Positions 1 through 8,495 of a stretch of 44,734 nt of DNA are shown here, piece by piece. The translations under genes and the position numbers were made by a program. Each line of letters opens with the position of its first letter. Within the stretch, counting starts at the first letter, position 1. Source of the stretch: Gloeocapsopsis crepidinum LEGE 06123 (lineage in GTDB: Bacteria > Cyanobacteriota > Cyanobacteriia > Cyanobacteriales > Chroococcidiopsidaceae); assembly GCF_015207655.1 (NCBI RefSeq), contig NZ_JADEWN010000053.1, forward strand, positions 1 to 44,734, written 5' to 3'. The notes beneath the pieces were generated by a model that saw only the letters and a program-made list of their open reading frames with translations, was not told where the DNA came from and did no database searches.

Positions 1-71
1 CTGATTGAGGTGTCACCTTGTGTGTATGCCTTAACTATTTTTTCTCGCAAGTCGAGCGAGTACGGTTTCAT
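1..71 (-). mobile_element. IS630-family transposase, N-terminal start (cut by window edge)
   Basis: Reading the minus strand from an ATG at 71 gives MKPYSLDLREKIVKAYTQG and then DTSI before the window ends. This is the typical opening of cyanobacterial IS630-family transposases, which begin with a helix-turn-helix DNA-binding domain. Only 23 codons are present, so completeness cannot be judged. The gene runs leftwards out of the window. The flanking sequence at about 88-110 probably holds the terminal inverted repeat, because it partly matches the sequence beside the other IS630 fragment at the right edge. The insertion appears to have truncated the neighbouring minus-strand gene at 95-382. 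Confidence 0.75.
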
Positions 72-94
72 TAGACTTCATTTGTGTACTCCTC

Positions 95-382
95 TTACTG
101 TACCTCATAAACTTGCAATAGGCTGTAAATTTCTGTATTGCGCTGTTGGCGCTCATTAAAAACAACAAAAATCACAGCAGAAAGAATTGATAAATTTCCG
201 ATGAGTTGAATAATTTCTATAAAGGCTAAGTTTTTGAGCCAATCAAGAATAGTTTCTAAGCGTTTCTCAAACAAGTAAAATGCTGCTAAAAGCTTAGTTT
301 GCTTATCAGGTGGAATATATTGTCCGCAACGCTTACGATGTTCTCGATCTACTCGAAATACTTGCTTATTCCGCTTTTTCAT
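95..382 (-). pseudogene. Truncated membrane-anchored protein, resembling the N-terminus of cyanobacterial pentapeptide-repeat proteins
   Basis: A 95-residue reading frame. The first 40 residues are basic and hydrophilic. One membrane segment follows at about residues 52-75 (IIQLIGNLSILSAVIFVVF), then NERQQRNTEIY. That order (DWLxNLAFI, IGNLS, a membrane helix, then xERQxRxxEIYxxxQV) matches, from memory, the start of larger cyanobacterial pentapeptide-repeat proteins. In those, the repeats follow the helix. Here the frame ends just after 'LLQV', at the point where the IS630 element begins, and no repeat region follows. I therefore read it as a gene cut by the insertion. The family assignment is tentative; the truncation is better supported by position. 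Confidence 0.5.
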
Positions 383-458
383 AGTAATTTAGCAGCTTAA
401 AAAAACCTCCTACACGACTCCCAGATATCCTTCAATTAAAATCAAGGCTATTAGTAAA

Positions 459-1355
459 CTAAACTAATAACGCCTCAAGTAAACGTTTCCACTCAACTAG
501 ATCGCCATTGTTAGCTGCAAGAATGTCAGTTAAATCATCAAAATCTCGATGAATTCCATCCTTAAACTTTTTGACTTTCTCTTTATAAGACTTCACCCTC
601 ATACTATCTGTTTTGCCCTGGAGTAGAAAATAGCAAAAATAGTCAAATAGATCGATTAGTATTTGAAATGGCAATACTAGTTCGTCATAACCTAAACTTT
701 GAGAATACTCATCATATTCTTCTAGCATTCCTCTGATGATGAGATATTCTAAATAGTTGAGTTTTACAAAAGGGTTGTTAGGGAATTTTTGCAATGCATC
801 TTGTATAACCTGCACAGAACGATTAGAGTCATTCTGTTTCAGTAAGAAAACTGCATACCTTTTGACTGCCCAAGTGTAAGCAGGATTTTTGGTAAGAACA
901 TCATTGTAAACTTGTTTTGCTTCTTCTAGACGGTTGTATTTTTCTAGAAAGTAAGCATAATGTGAGAGAGTCCATAGGTCATCGTCATAGCCATTCTTTA
1001 AAGCTTTGTGATACCACTCATAAGCACGATCCATCAGAAAATTTCGTTCTAGAATGTAGGCGTAATAATTTGCTCCCTCGCTTCTATTTGTAATGAACGC
1101 TTGTTCAAGATGATAAAGCGAAGTTTCGTAATTGTAAGTTTTGCCATAGCATTGACCGATTCCATAGTGAAAGTCTGGTGTCTCTTTATACTTTAATAAG
1201 TGTTGATATAGTTTTGTCGTTACTTTGTACACATCTTCTGCGCGTAAGAAATCTGCAACTTCAGCAATAGAAGCGATCGCATAGTCTTGATACTGATTAA
1301 GAATCTTTTCATACTCTTGGTTGCGAGCAAGATTCATCAACTCGTTTTCTACCAT
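459..1355 (-). CDS. Tetratricopeptide-repeat protein
   Basis: A 298-residue soluble protein with no signal peptide or membrane helix. Residues about 35-235 are helical TPR-like repeats. Examples are 'HYGIGQCYGKTYNYETSLYHLEQAF' broken as HYGIGQCYGKTYN then YETSLYHLEQAF, 'AYEWYHKALKNG', 'RLEEAKQVYNDVLTKNPAY' and 'SVQVIQDALQKFPNNP'. TPR arrays are protein-binding scaffolds and have no enzymatic role of their own. The gene lies 26 bp downstream of the NACHT gene on the same strand, so the two are probably co-transcribed. It could supply a partner, target recogniser or regulator for the ATPase. This pairing is inferred from position only. The partner and function are unknown. Confidence 0.75.
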   Translation of the reverse strand: MVENELMNLARNQEYEKILNQYQDYAIASIAEVADFLRAEDVYKVTTKLYQHLLKYKETPDFHYGIGQCYGKTYNYETSLYHLEQAFITNRSEGANYYAYILERNFLMDRAYEWYHKALKNGYDDDLWTLSHYAYFLEKYNRLEEAKQVYNDVLTKNPAYTWAVKRYAVFLLKQNDSNRSVQVIQDALQKFPNNPFVKLNYLEYLIIRGMLEEYDEYSQSLGYDELVLPFQILIDLFDYFCYFLLQGKTDSMRVKSYKEKVKKFKDGIHRDFDDLTDILAANNGDLVEWKRLLEALLV

Positions 1356-1381
1356 TGGTTATATTTCCTACTTAATATTTT

Positions 1382-3739
1382 TTAGCTTGCTTGACAAGCA
1401 TCGTACCAAGTTGACAATGATTGAAGTTCGGCAAGTGGCAGTAACAAAGTATCTTGAATTTCCTGCTGCACTCTATTACTGACATAACAGCTATTATTCA
1501 GGCAATCTATCAATAATTGGTTGGCATCGTAGTACTGTTTAAGTTTTTCCATCTGCTGAGTACTAAACTGCCAATCGTAGCCAAAATTGCGGTAGGAAAT
1601 CGATACTAGCTTTAACTGTTCCATCCAAGTATCACCGTTAGCTTTCCACCACAGGTCAAATTCACTATCCTGAAGTGAACCGAAAACTTGTTTAAGTTGT
1701 TGCAATTCTTGCTCTAAATTGGGATCAACAACGCTAGCACGGGTAATTGCTCGTTCAAGAACCCGCTTAAAAGTCAAAATACATTTTGGAGTGTCTTTAG
1801 TTACGTAGTTAAGCGCAAGCGTACGATCAAGCGCCAGATCAAGCGCCAGCTCATCATTAATTTTTCGAGTCATTGTCGGCTCAAGTGCACGCGATAAATC
1901 TAAAGTACTACTGAGTAAATTAGAGGTACGTGCTAAGTCAAGGTCAAAATAGAAAGCTCGTACAAGTACCGACTTCTGTAGATACATACTACGGGCTTTT
2001 TGACTAATCCAGGTGAGAAACTCTTGTAATCGCTCATCTGCAACTAGGAGTTGATCGACGTGTTGCTTCGTTAACTGAAGCAGGTAGTCAGCATTTTGTA
2101 ACATACTAACGCTGAATAAAAATACTTCCCGCCAGCGTTTCTCCGTAACATGACTCACTAGCTGTTGTAAACTTCGATTTAAAGCTTGAACATCAGAATT
2201 ATCAACAATTGTTCGTGCAGTGAAATATTCATGAAATGTCAAGTGGGAAAACGAATAAATTCCTCTAGCACGCTCGACTAACAAGCCATGTTGAGCTTCG
2301 ATTGATTTGAGCACGATCTCACTATCGAGTTGCAACGGTTGAGTAGCTGTCACAATACTAGGCAAGCTACGGATATAATCAGCAATGTATTGTTCTAATT
2401 GCTGCTGTCTAAAGAAGTATTCACCTTGCTCAAATGTCTGTAAAGCAATCTGGCTGAGTAGATCTTCCTTGTGTCTAACTGACAAGTTTTTATAAACCTG
2501 CTCGCGTTCAATATTACGCTTGGCATCCCATTTTTTTAGTAGTAAATTTATTCCTTCTTTGTAAAACTGGGTGCGATTTATGGGAAAGCTAGCTGTTTCT
2601 GCAAATACTAGACATATTAGTGTCAGTAATAACGGATTAGTAGCTAGTTCGCGAATTGTAGAGTTTTGCTGGAGTTTCTGCAGAAAACTTCGACTCTCTT
2701 CTTGAGAAGCAAACCAATTATAAGCAAAACTACTTATCTGATCTGCATCAAAATCAGCAATTTCTACCTCAGTAAACTCTTCAAAGGTATATTCGCGTGT
2801 TGCAATTCTACAGGTAAGTACAAAATGGCTATGAAGAAACTTAGCTGAAAAACTTCGGATCTCCTGAACAACGCGATAGCAATCTTTTTCCTGCACTTCA
2901 TCGAGTCCATCAAGTAAGACTAGCGCCCTACCATGACTTAATATTTGTGCAGTGACTGTGGAATCCGTCACTCCGCAAGTTGTCAACTGCTGTGCTATGT
3001 ACTCAAACAGACTTAGCTGTTCTGGTGCTTCAGCAAAGTCTTTGAGCGCGATTAATATTGGTACTCGGTTATCTTTTAGCTTGCCATTAATACACTGCAA
3101 GGCAATATGTTTTAGAAAAGTAGTTTTACCTGCGCCTGGTTTACCCAATACGACTAACTTAGTGTACTCTTGCAGTGCTTCTAAACCAGATATTGAGTTT
3201 TGAGTAACTTCCCCAAAGTTAGGACGCTCAAATTCGTCTGGTGCGCAAACTTTGAGCAAATCAGTGAGTTCTAATCGGCGTCGTCCTGTAATTTTTTTGA
3301 GTAGGTTTACCTTAGTATAAATGTTATTTAATTCGATGGGCTGGGACATATCTAGTACCCGCATTAGCCCACACCTTTGTTGTATGGTAGTGCGCACTTT
3401 ATCGCGTATGTCTTGTACTAATACGTCTAGGTCACACCTACTACTGAAGTGAGCTAACCCTAACTGAACAAGTTCAACTTCCTCAATTAAGTCAGCAGTT
3501 TCTTCCTCCCAATTCTCTAGTTCAGCAACATCTTGCCAAGGTAATTCTAATCTTTGACAGATTTTATGAAAATTTTCCCTCCCTACTGGTTTGCCAGCAA
3601 AAAACTTTTGCACTGTTGAGCGAGAGACTTCTAACTCATCTGCCAAGTCAAGTTTAGTTGCAAACATCAACATAGCCCGATTAGCACGGTTGAGTCCTTC
3701 TGGTGATGCTTTTAGCGATCGCCCTGCCTGTACTTTCAT
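1382..3739 (-). CDS. NACHT-domain NTPase with N-terminal helix-turn-helix
   Basis: A 785-residue protein of the STAND NTPase class. Residues about 8-70 form a helix-turn-helix-like region (ELEVSRSTVQKFFAGKPVG) of the kind found at the start of many cyanobacterial NACHT proteins. A NACHT ATPase domain follows, with Walker A GKPGAGKTT at residues 199-207 and Walker B LVLLDGLDE at about 273-281. 'NPLLLTLICLVF' lies in the winged-helix part of the domain. The C-terminal ~350 residues are helical with no recognisable repeats and probably act as sensor. Bacterial NACHT proteins include antiphage defence proteins (the bNACHT/Avs groups), but many are uncharacterised. No toxin-like effector domain is visible. 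It heads a minus-strand unit with the TPR gene. Defence or signalling is a guess from the family. Confidence 0.85.
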   Translation of the reverse strand: MKVQAGRSLKASPEGLNRANRAMLMFATKLDLADELEVSRSTVQKFFAGKPVGRENFHKICQRLELPWQDVAELENWEEETADLIEEVELVQLGLAHFSSRCDLDVLVQDIRDKVRTTIQQRCGLMRVLDMSQPIELNNIYTKVNLLKKITGRRRLELTDLLKVCAPDEFERPNFGEVTQNSISGLEALQEYTKLVVLGKPGAGKTTFLKHIALQCINGKLKDNRVPILIALKDFAEAPEQLSLFEYIAQQLTTCGVTDSTVTAQILSHGRALVLLDGLDEVQEKDCYRVVQEIRSFSAKFLHSHFVLTCRIATREYTFEEFTEVEIADFDADQISSFAYNWFASQEESRSFLQKLQQNSTIRELATNPLLLTLICLVFAETASFPINRTQFYKEGINLLLKKWDAKRNIEREQVYKNLSVRHKEDLLSQIALQTFEQGEYFFRQQQLEQYIADYIRSLPSIVTATQPLQLDSEIVLKSIEAQHGLLVERARGIYSFSHLTFHEYFTARTIVDNSDVQALNRSLQQLVSHVTEKRWREVFLFSVSMLQNADYLLQLTKQHVDQLLVADERLQEFLTWISQKARSMYLQKSVLVRAFYFDLDLARTSNLLSSTLDLSRALEPTMTRKINDELALDLALDRTLALNYVTKDTPKCILTFKRVLERAITRASVVDPNLEQELQQLKQVFGSLQDSEFDLWWKANGDTWMEQLKLVSISYRNFGYDWQFSTQQMEKLKQYYDANQLLIDCLNNSCYVSNRVQQEIQDTLLLPLAELQSLSTWYDACQAS

Positions 3740-4836
3740 GTCTGTTTGTAATGAATAGAACTTGTCTAACAGTATTTAGAGCTAACTCAAAAAGTCAGGA
3801 AACTAGCTTGGGAAGATCACTCACATTAGCTAATTTTTTGTGATTATAGAATAATCTAATTGATTCAGTCTGTATTCACCACAACAATCAATATTTTTCC
3901 GTACCTATCCAACCTTAAACATGACCCAAAATATATATAAAATAAGCTCATCTAATAAGTCAAGCTATTCATAACAAATGAGCTAAACCGTTTTTAGTAA
4001 TTTTTTACACCAGGTACTCGCTATTATTTAGCTCTCAAATCGTTAATTTCATGAAGTTACTATTTATCGTTTACATAAAACTTGACGGTTGAAATTATAA
4101 CAATTATCCTACTTTAACATTTTTTTTCCTCTCCCTTAAGGAGGATTAATATATAAAAGATATTTGTAGTATAAAAAACAAGTTTTTCGTATTAAGAAAA
4201 ACAAAAATTGTATTAGAAATAACAGATTATAGAAAAAACCACTCAAACTAACTTTATACAAAAAAAACACATAAAATACACATCTTTAAACCCTTACTGG
4301 GCTTGATTAATTTGTCAGATATGCAAAACTATAAAGCAACTTGCAAATGATGCTTCTTGTGTCAACCTTGATAGAAAAAAGTTTAATGATTTTTTCATCT
4401 AGTTATAGATGGTGAAATTTTCAGATGAACTGTTATGAAGCAGCCAAGGTTTTTCCTGATTGAGTTAAGAGTTTAAATGCTTATGAGTCATTCTTGTTCT
4501 TTTAAAAAATAAAGACGTTTGATTTTAGTTTTAAGGATTAGAACTCTTAAGCTGTAGCTTTTTGTATCATTTGAGAAATTTGAATTTGTTTAAAACATTA
4601 AATAGGAGTAATTAACTGTAATATTGAATTATTATTGCCATATAAGCTAGTTTTGCTAAAAACACTTATCCTATAACTGGCAAGGCAATAAAGCGAAAGG
4701 TTTTAATTGCTTAAAAGTAGTTTAATTAAGTAATTTTAGTATTAGAGCAATAGCTAATTTAGATATTTCTAAATACGTGTTGAACAGGTGATACATCTCT
4801 CGCGACGTGTTGGTATCCAAGCATTAAATTTAATCA
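3740..4836. other. AT-rich intergenic region, about 1.1 kb, between divergent NACHT and PKS operons
   Basis: No reading frame of useful size and no RNA gene is recognised here. The sequence is strongly AT-rich with many short A and T runs, unlike the flanking genes. It separates the minus-strand NACHT gene from the plus-strand polyketide cluster, so promoters for both should lie here. I could not single out a convincing -35/-10 pair among the many AT-rich candidates. A Shine-Dalgarno-like AAGGAGGA at about 4138-4145 has no start codon at a proper distance and may be all that remains of a lost gene. No HIP1 octamer is present in this stretch. Confidence 0.6.
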
Positions 4837-5763
4837 ATGATTGCTGCAAATAGGTTACAAACATTGTTAAATGCTGGTCATTTTGTTGTGTCAGCTGAGT
4901 TAACACCGCCGCGACACTACAAGATAAAGCCATTGATTAGCAAAGCGGAAAAGATTGCTGCCTACGTAGATGTAGTACACATAAATGACAATGCGCTTTC
5001 ACAAGCCCGGTTATCTAATGTTGTAGCTGCACACTTAATCCAGCAAATAGGAATTGAACCTGTTGTGCAATTAACACTACGTCACAAAAACCGGATTGCT
5101 TTGCAGAGTGACTTATTAGGACTAGCAGCACTAGGAATTCGTAATGTCATGATTTTAGGGGGTTATCCCTGTTCAATTGGTAGCGATCCAGATGCTAAGG
5201 AGGTAAATGACATCTCTGCAATTGATGCGATCGCCGCAACTCACAACCTAACAACGTACGGCAAAATGTTCAATGGAGATGCGATCGCGCCAGCCCCAGA
5301 TTTTTATATAGGTACAATCGCAGTTCCTTACACAGCGCCCGATAAATTAGATGAGAGCATGGCTCTTTTGGCGGCAAAGATTAATTGCGGTGCACGCTAT
5401 ATTCAGCTACAAGCAACTTTCGATCTGACCACAATGCAGCAATGGATGGCAGAAGTTGTGAAACGAGGATGGCACAAACGAGTTCATTTTATTGGAGCGG
5501 TTTTTCCTTTTAGTAGCTGGAAAGGACTTGAGTTTTTACAAACAATCCCAGGTTTCAACATCCCAAATGATGTAATTGAGCGCATTCGCAGCAGCGATCG
5601 CAAGTCGGAAAGTCTTCAAGTCACTTTAGAGTTAATTCAAGGTATACAAGCCATCGAAGGCATTCGCGGTATTCACTTGCGATTAATTGGTTCTAGTGAC
5701 TGTTCTCAGATTGTCGAATTAGCAGGACTACGGCAATTCGCCCAACGCAGCACAATCACTTGA
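4837..5763 (+). CDS. MetF-like (methylenetetrahydrofolate reductase superfamily) flavoprotein, divergent
   Basis: 308 residues, the usual size for a bacterial MetF-type TIM barrel that binds FAD. The N-terminal 'SAELTPPR' keeps the catalytic-type Glu (E21) of the family. The stretch NVMILGGYPCSIGSDPDAK at 103-121 lines up with the family's NVxxLxGDxP...G..PEAK loop. The Asp normally found after the glycine is Tyr (Y110) here. In E. coli MetF the equivalent Asp120 helps position folate and flavin, so the change suggests altered substrate or chemistry. It is the first gene of the polyketide cluster, 58 bp before KS-alpha. It could be a flavin reductase that tailors the polyketide, or a supplier of one-carbon units. 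No methyltransferase is seen in the cluster, which favours the former. The superfamily call is firm; the reaction is inference. Confidence 0.75.
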   Translation: MIAANRLQTLLNAGHFVVSAELTPPRHYKIKPLISKAEKIAAYVDVVHINDNALSQARLSNVVAAHLIQQIGIEPVVQLTLRHKNRIALQSDLLGLAALGIRNVMILGGYPCSIGSDPDAKEVNDISAIDAIAATHNLTTYGKMFNGDAIAPAPDFYIGTIAVPYTAPDKLDESMALLAAKINCGARYIQLQATFDLTTMQQWMAEVVKRGWHKRVHFIGAVFPFSSWKGLEFLQTIPGFNIPNDVIERIRSSDRKSESLQVTLELIQGIQAIEGIRGIHLRLIGSSDCSQIVELAGLRQFAQRSTIT

Positions 5764-5821
5764 AAGCACTTAGCAATTGGCTAAAAGCTAACTAAACACT
5801 TTTCTTACTAAGAATTAGAGA

Positions 5822-7099
5822 ATGAAACGAGTAGTAATTACAGGCATTGGTGTTGTGGCTCCTTTAGGAATCGGTAAGGAGCAGTTTTGGAAAAATGCAA
5901 TTCGCGGACAATCGTATTTGCAAGCTGACCCTGAAATGGAAGCAATGGGTATTAAAAGCAAAGTCGTGTGTCGAGTTGCTGATTTTGATCTTTCCGATTA
6001 CTGTTCAGGAGCAGAATTTGACCATTTGGTTGAGCAAGATCGCGTAGTGCAGTTTGGTGTTGTTTCTGGTACGGCGGCGATCGCTGATTCAGGTTTAGAC
6101 TTAAGTCAAGAAGATCCCGAATCCCTAGGAATTATCTTTTCCTCTGCGATCGGTGGTACGCCAACAATTCAAAAAATCTTCGAGCGATGCAGTGAAAAAG
6201 GCAGCCAACCCTTAAGACACGTTGCCACTGGTGAGAATTTTTACAACGCAGGTATGTTCAACTATCCTGCGGCACTTCTAGCACGAAAGCACGGATTTCA
6301 AGGACCGTGTACCTCGCTATCGACAGGTTGCACTGCTGGCTTAGATGCATTAGGACTGAGTTTTGAATTGATTCGTTCTGGAGAATGCCAGGTGATGCTG
6401 GCAGGAGCCTCAGAAGCGCCGCTTACTAGTTTAACTTATGCCACGCTTGACGTCATTGGTTCTCTTTCGGTAGCAGATTGCGAACCAGAAAAGGCATCAC
6501 GTCCATTTGATGCGAAGCGCGGTGGATTTGTCATTAGCGAAGCTGGTGCAGTATTAGTACTAGAGGAGTTAGAACATGCACTTGGGCGTAACGCCCACAT
6601 TTATGCCGAAGTCGTGAGTTATTACAGCGTCAGTAATGCCTTTCATATGACTGATCTTCCCGACCACGGAGTCCCAATGGCAGCAGTCATGGAACGGACG
6701 CTACACCTAGGTAATGTTGAACCAGAAGAGCTTGACTATATCAATGCGCATGGCAGTTCCACACCGCAAAATGATCTATTTGAAACGAATGCTTACAAGC
6801 AAGTACTAGGCGATAAAGCATACCGTTTGCCAATTAGCTCAACTAAATCAATGATCGGTCATTCGCTTTCTTCTGCCAGTTTAGTAGGAGTTGTGGCAAC
6901 TTTAGGTGCAATTGAACTTTCTGTTGTTCACCCAACAGCTAATTATGAGTTTCCTGATCCTAATTGCGATCTTGACTACGTACCCAACGAGGCACGTTCT
7001 ACAGATGTCAACACTGCACTACTAACTGCAAGTGGCTTTGGTGGCATCCATTCCGCAGCAATTTTCAAAAAGTATCGGGAGGAATCTTTAGGTGAGTAA
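5822..7099 (+). CDS. Type II PKS ketosynthase alpha subunit (KS-alpha)
   Basis: 425 residues, typical for the KAS II/KS-alpha family. It catalyses decarboxylative Claisen condensation of malonyl-ACP onto the growing chain. The catalytic set is complete: Cys170 in STGCTAGLDA, His310 in NAHGSSTPQND, and His347 in SMIGHS with Lys342 just before it. The start at 5822 gives the standard KRVVITGIGVV opening. Its last 8 bases overlap the start of the next gene (GTGAGTAA at 7092-7099), the classic translational coupling of KS-alpha with a chain-length factor, which work as a heterodimer. Alone, the protein could be mistaken for a fatty-acid FabF. The paired degenerate KS, in-cluster ACP and aromatase make a type II polyketide role much more likely. 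Confidence 0.93.
   Translation: MKRVVITGIGVVAPLGIGKEQFWKNAIRGQSYLQADPEMEAMGIKSKVVCRVADFDLSDYCSGAEFDHLVEQDRVVQFGVVSGTAAIADSGLDLSQEDPESLGIIFSSAIGGTPTIQKIFERCSEKGSQPLRHVATGENFYNAGMFNYPAALLARKHGFQGPCTSLSTGCTAGLDALGLSFELIRSGECQVMLAGASEAPLTSLTYATLDVIGSLSVADCEPEKASRPFDAKRGGFVISEAGAVLVLEELEHALGRNAHIYAEVVSYYSVSNAFHMTDLPDHGVPMAAVMERTLHLGNVEPEELDYINAHGSSTPQNDLFETNAYKQVLGDKAYRLPISSTKSMIGHSLSSASLVGVVATLGAIELSVVHPTANYEFPDPNCDLDYVPNEARSTDVNTALLTASGFGGIHSAAIFKKYREESLGE
7092..7099 (+). promoter_or_regulatory. Translational coupling overlap GTGAGTAA between KS-alpha and CLF
   Basis: The GTG start of the chain-length factor lies inside the last codons of KS-alpha, whose stop is TAA at 7097-7099. A ribosome ending on the first gene can restart on the second, which suits equal production of a heterodimer. 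The AGGAGG-like bases just upstream (GGGAGGAA at about 7077-7084) are well placed as the ribosome binding site. Confidence 0.85.
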
Positions 7100-8300
7100 A
7101 CACGATGTAGTCATTACTGGCATTGGTATTATTAACCCTGCTGGCACTGGCAAAGATGAGTTTTGGCACAATATCAGTACAGGTAAATCTGCAATTCGTG
7201 CGATTAGCCGTTTTGATTCTACAGACTTTCCAACCAAGGTTGCTGGTGAGATTGCAGAGTTTGCACCAGCAGACTATATTCCGCGTCGCTTCATTGTCAA
7301 AACAGATCGATTCACGCACTACGCCTTGGCTGCAACTGAATTGGCACTGCAAGATGCAGCACTTGATTTAACACAAGAAGATTCCTATCGCGTTGGTGTT
7401 TGGTTTGGTAACAACGCAGGCGGTTGGGATATCTGCGAACGTGGGTTCTACGAACTGTATAACGACGGCGCAACGATGGTTAATCCTTGGCAAGCAACGG
7501 CGTGGTTTCCGACAGCGGCTCAAGGGTATGTTACAATCCGCTACGGTATTCGCGGGTACAGCAAGAGTTTTGTTTGCGATCGCGCTAGTGGCGCAAGTGG
7601 ATTGTATTTTGGCATCAAGTCAATCCAAGAAGGATTTAATGATGTCGTTATTGCTGGCGGTTCGGAAGCACCAATCACGCGTTTTGGGATGACGTGTTAT
7701 TACGAAACAGGAGAAGTTAGTGCCGCGAGTGATCCAGAAAAAGCTTATTTACCATTTGACCGCAATCGCTCAGGCTTAGTACTAGGTGAAGGCAGTACCG
7801 TTTTGGTACTAGAATCAGAAGAACACGCACTTGGGCGTGGTGCGAAGGTTTATGGCAAGGTTGTCTCCGGTTGTATGACGACTGATACCGATCCTACCAG
7901 CGGTGCTAACTTTGAGCGATGTATGGCACGCGCGATCCAATCTGCACAACTCCAACCAACAGATATTGATATTGTCTTAGCCGAAGGATGCGGAACGCAA
8001 CAAAGCGATCGCATTGAGGGCGGAGCGATCGCCAATGTTTTTGCCCAAGCACCAAATGTCGCGGTTTCAGTTCCTAAAGCACTCTACGGACACCTTTATG
8101 GTGCAAGTTGTGTCACTGAGGTAGCTTGCAGCCTTTTGGCAATGGAAACAGAACAATTACCGACAATGAACCAAACTGAGCCAGATTCCGACTGTCGGCT
8201 CAACTTTGTCACTCAACCCCAAAGTCATACGGTGCGCCATGCACTAGTGAATTCTCGCGCCCGCGAGGGAGTCAATGCATCGTTTGTGATTGGCAAGTGA
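7092..8300 (+). CDS. Type II PKS chain-length factor (KS-beta)
   Basis: 402 residues with ketosynthase fold motifs (VVITGIGIINPAGTG, PFDRNRSGLVLGEG) but no active-site cysteine. Where KS-alpha has STGCTAG, this protein has VCDRASGA, so the catalytic position is Arg164. In well-known chain-length factors that position is usually Gln, as in CEQAGG. The first catalytic His is also lost (LAEGCGTQQSD), while a His is kept in LYGHLYG. The start is a GTG at 7092 overlapping the KS-alpha stop. In known systems this subunit helps set chain length and stabilises KS-alpha. A 195-bp gap to the ACP gene follows and may hold a processing or internal promoter site. A catalytically dead FabF paralogue is the alternative, but coupling to KS-alpha makes the CLF reading strong. 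Confidence 0.9.
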   Translation: MSKHDVVITGIGIINPAGTGKDEFWHNISTGKSAIRAISRFDSTDFPTKVAGEIAEFAPADYIPRRFIVKTDRFTHYALAATELALQDAALDLTQEDSYRVGVWFGNNAGGWDICERGFYELYNDGATMVNPWQATAWFPTAAQGYVTIRYGIRGYSKSFVCDRASGASGLYFGIKSIQEGFNDVVIAGGSEAPITRFGMTCYYETGEVSAASDPEKAYLPFDRNRSGLVLGEGSTVLVLESEEHALGRGAKVYGKVVSGCMTTDTDPTSGANFERCMARAIQSAQLQPTDIDIVLAEGCGTQQSDRIEGGAIANVFAQAPNVAVSVPKALYGHLYGASCVTEVACSLLAMETEQLPTMNQTEPDSDCRLNFVTQPQSHTVRHALVNSRAREGVNASFVIGK

Positions 8301-8495
8301 CGTGTTGCTGTTGCGATCGTGCTTTGCAGCAAACCAATTACAGCAAAGGTCAATGTGGTTAGGGCGATAAAGAGGCTCAAAACTATTACTCTAATTACAG
8401 GCAAGGCATTGCTTTACCCCTGTTGTCACCCTGATCTTTGACCTCTGACATCTGCCATACCACGAAAACTAGATTTTTGATTGAGGTACTTAGAT
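8301..8495 (+). other. Spacer between CLF and ACP with a dispersed short intergenic motif
   Basis: No gene is seen. The bases GACCTCTGACA at 8440-8450 recur almost exactly in front of the rodA gene (33709-33720) and, in part, upstream of psaC (about 35140-35150). Short repeated strings of this type are common in cyanobacterial intergenic DNA. It is the largest gap in the first half of the polyketide cluster, so it may hold a secondary promoter. Confidence 0.4.

Noticed and set aside
4131-4147. Hairpin around CCTTAAGG as a terminator
   Set aside because: The stem is only about four or five pairs with an imperfect match and no T-run follows.
7123-7692. Plus-strand frames of 82 and 99 codons inside the chain-length factor gene
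   Set aside because: They are out-of-frame shadows of a gene with clear ketosynthase motifs.
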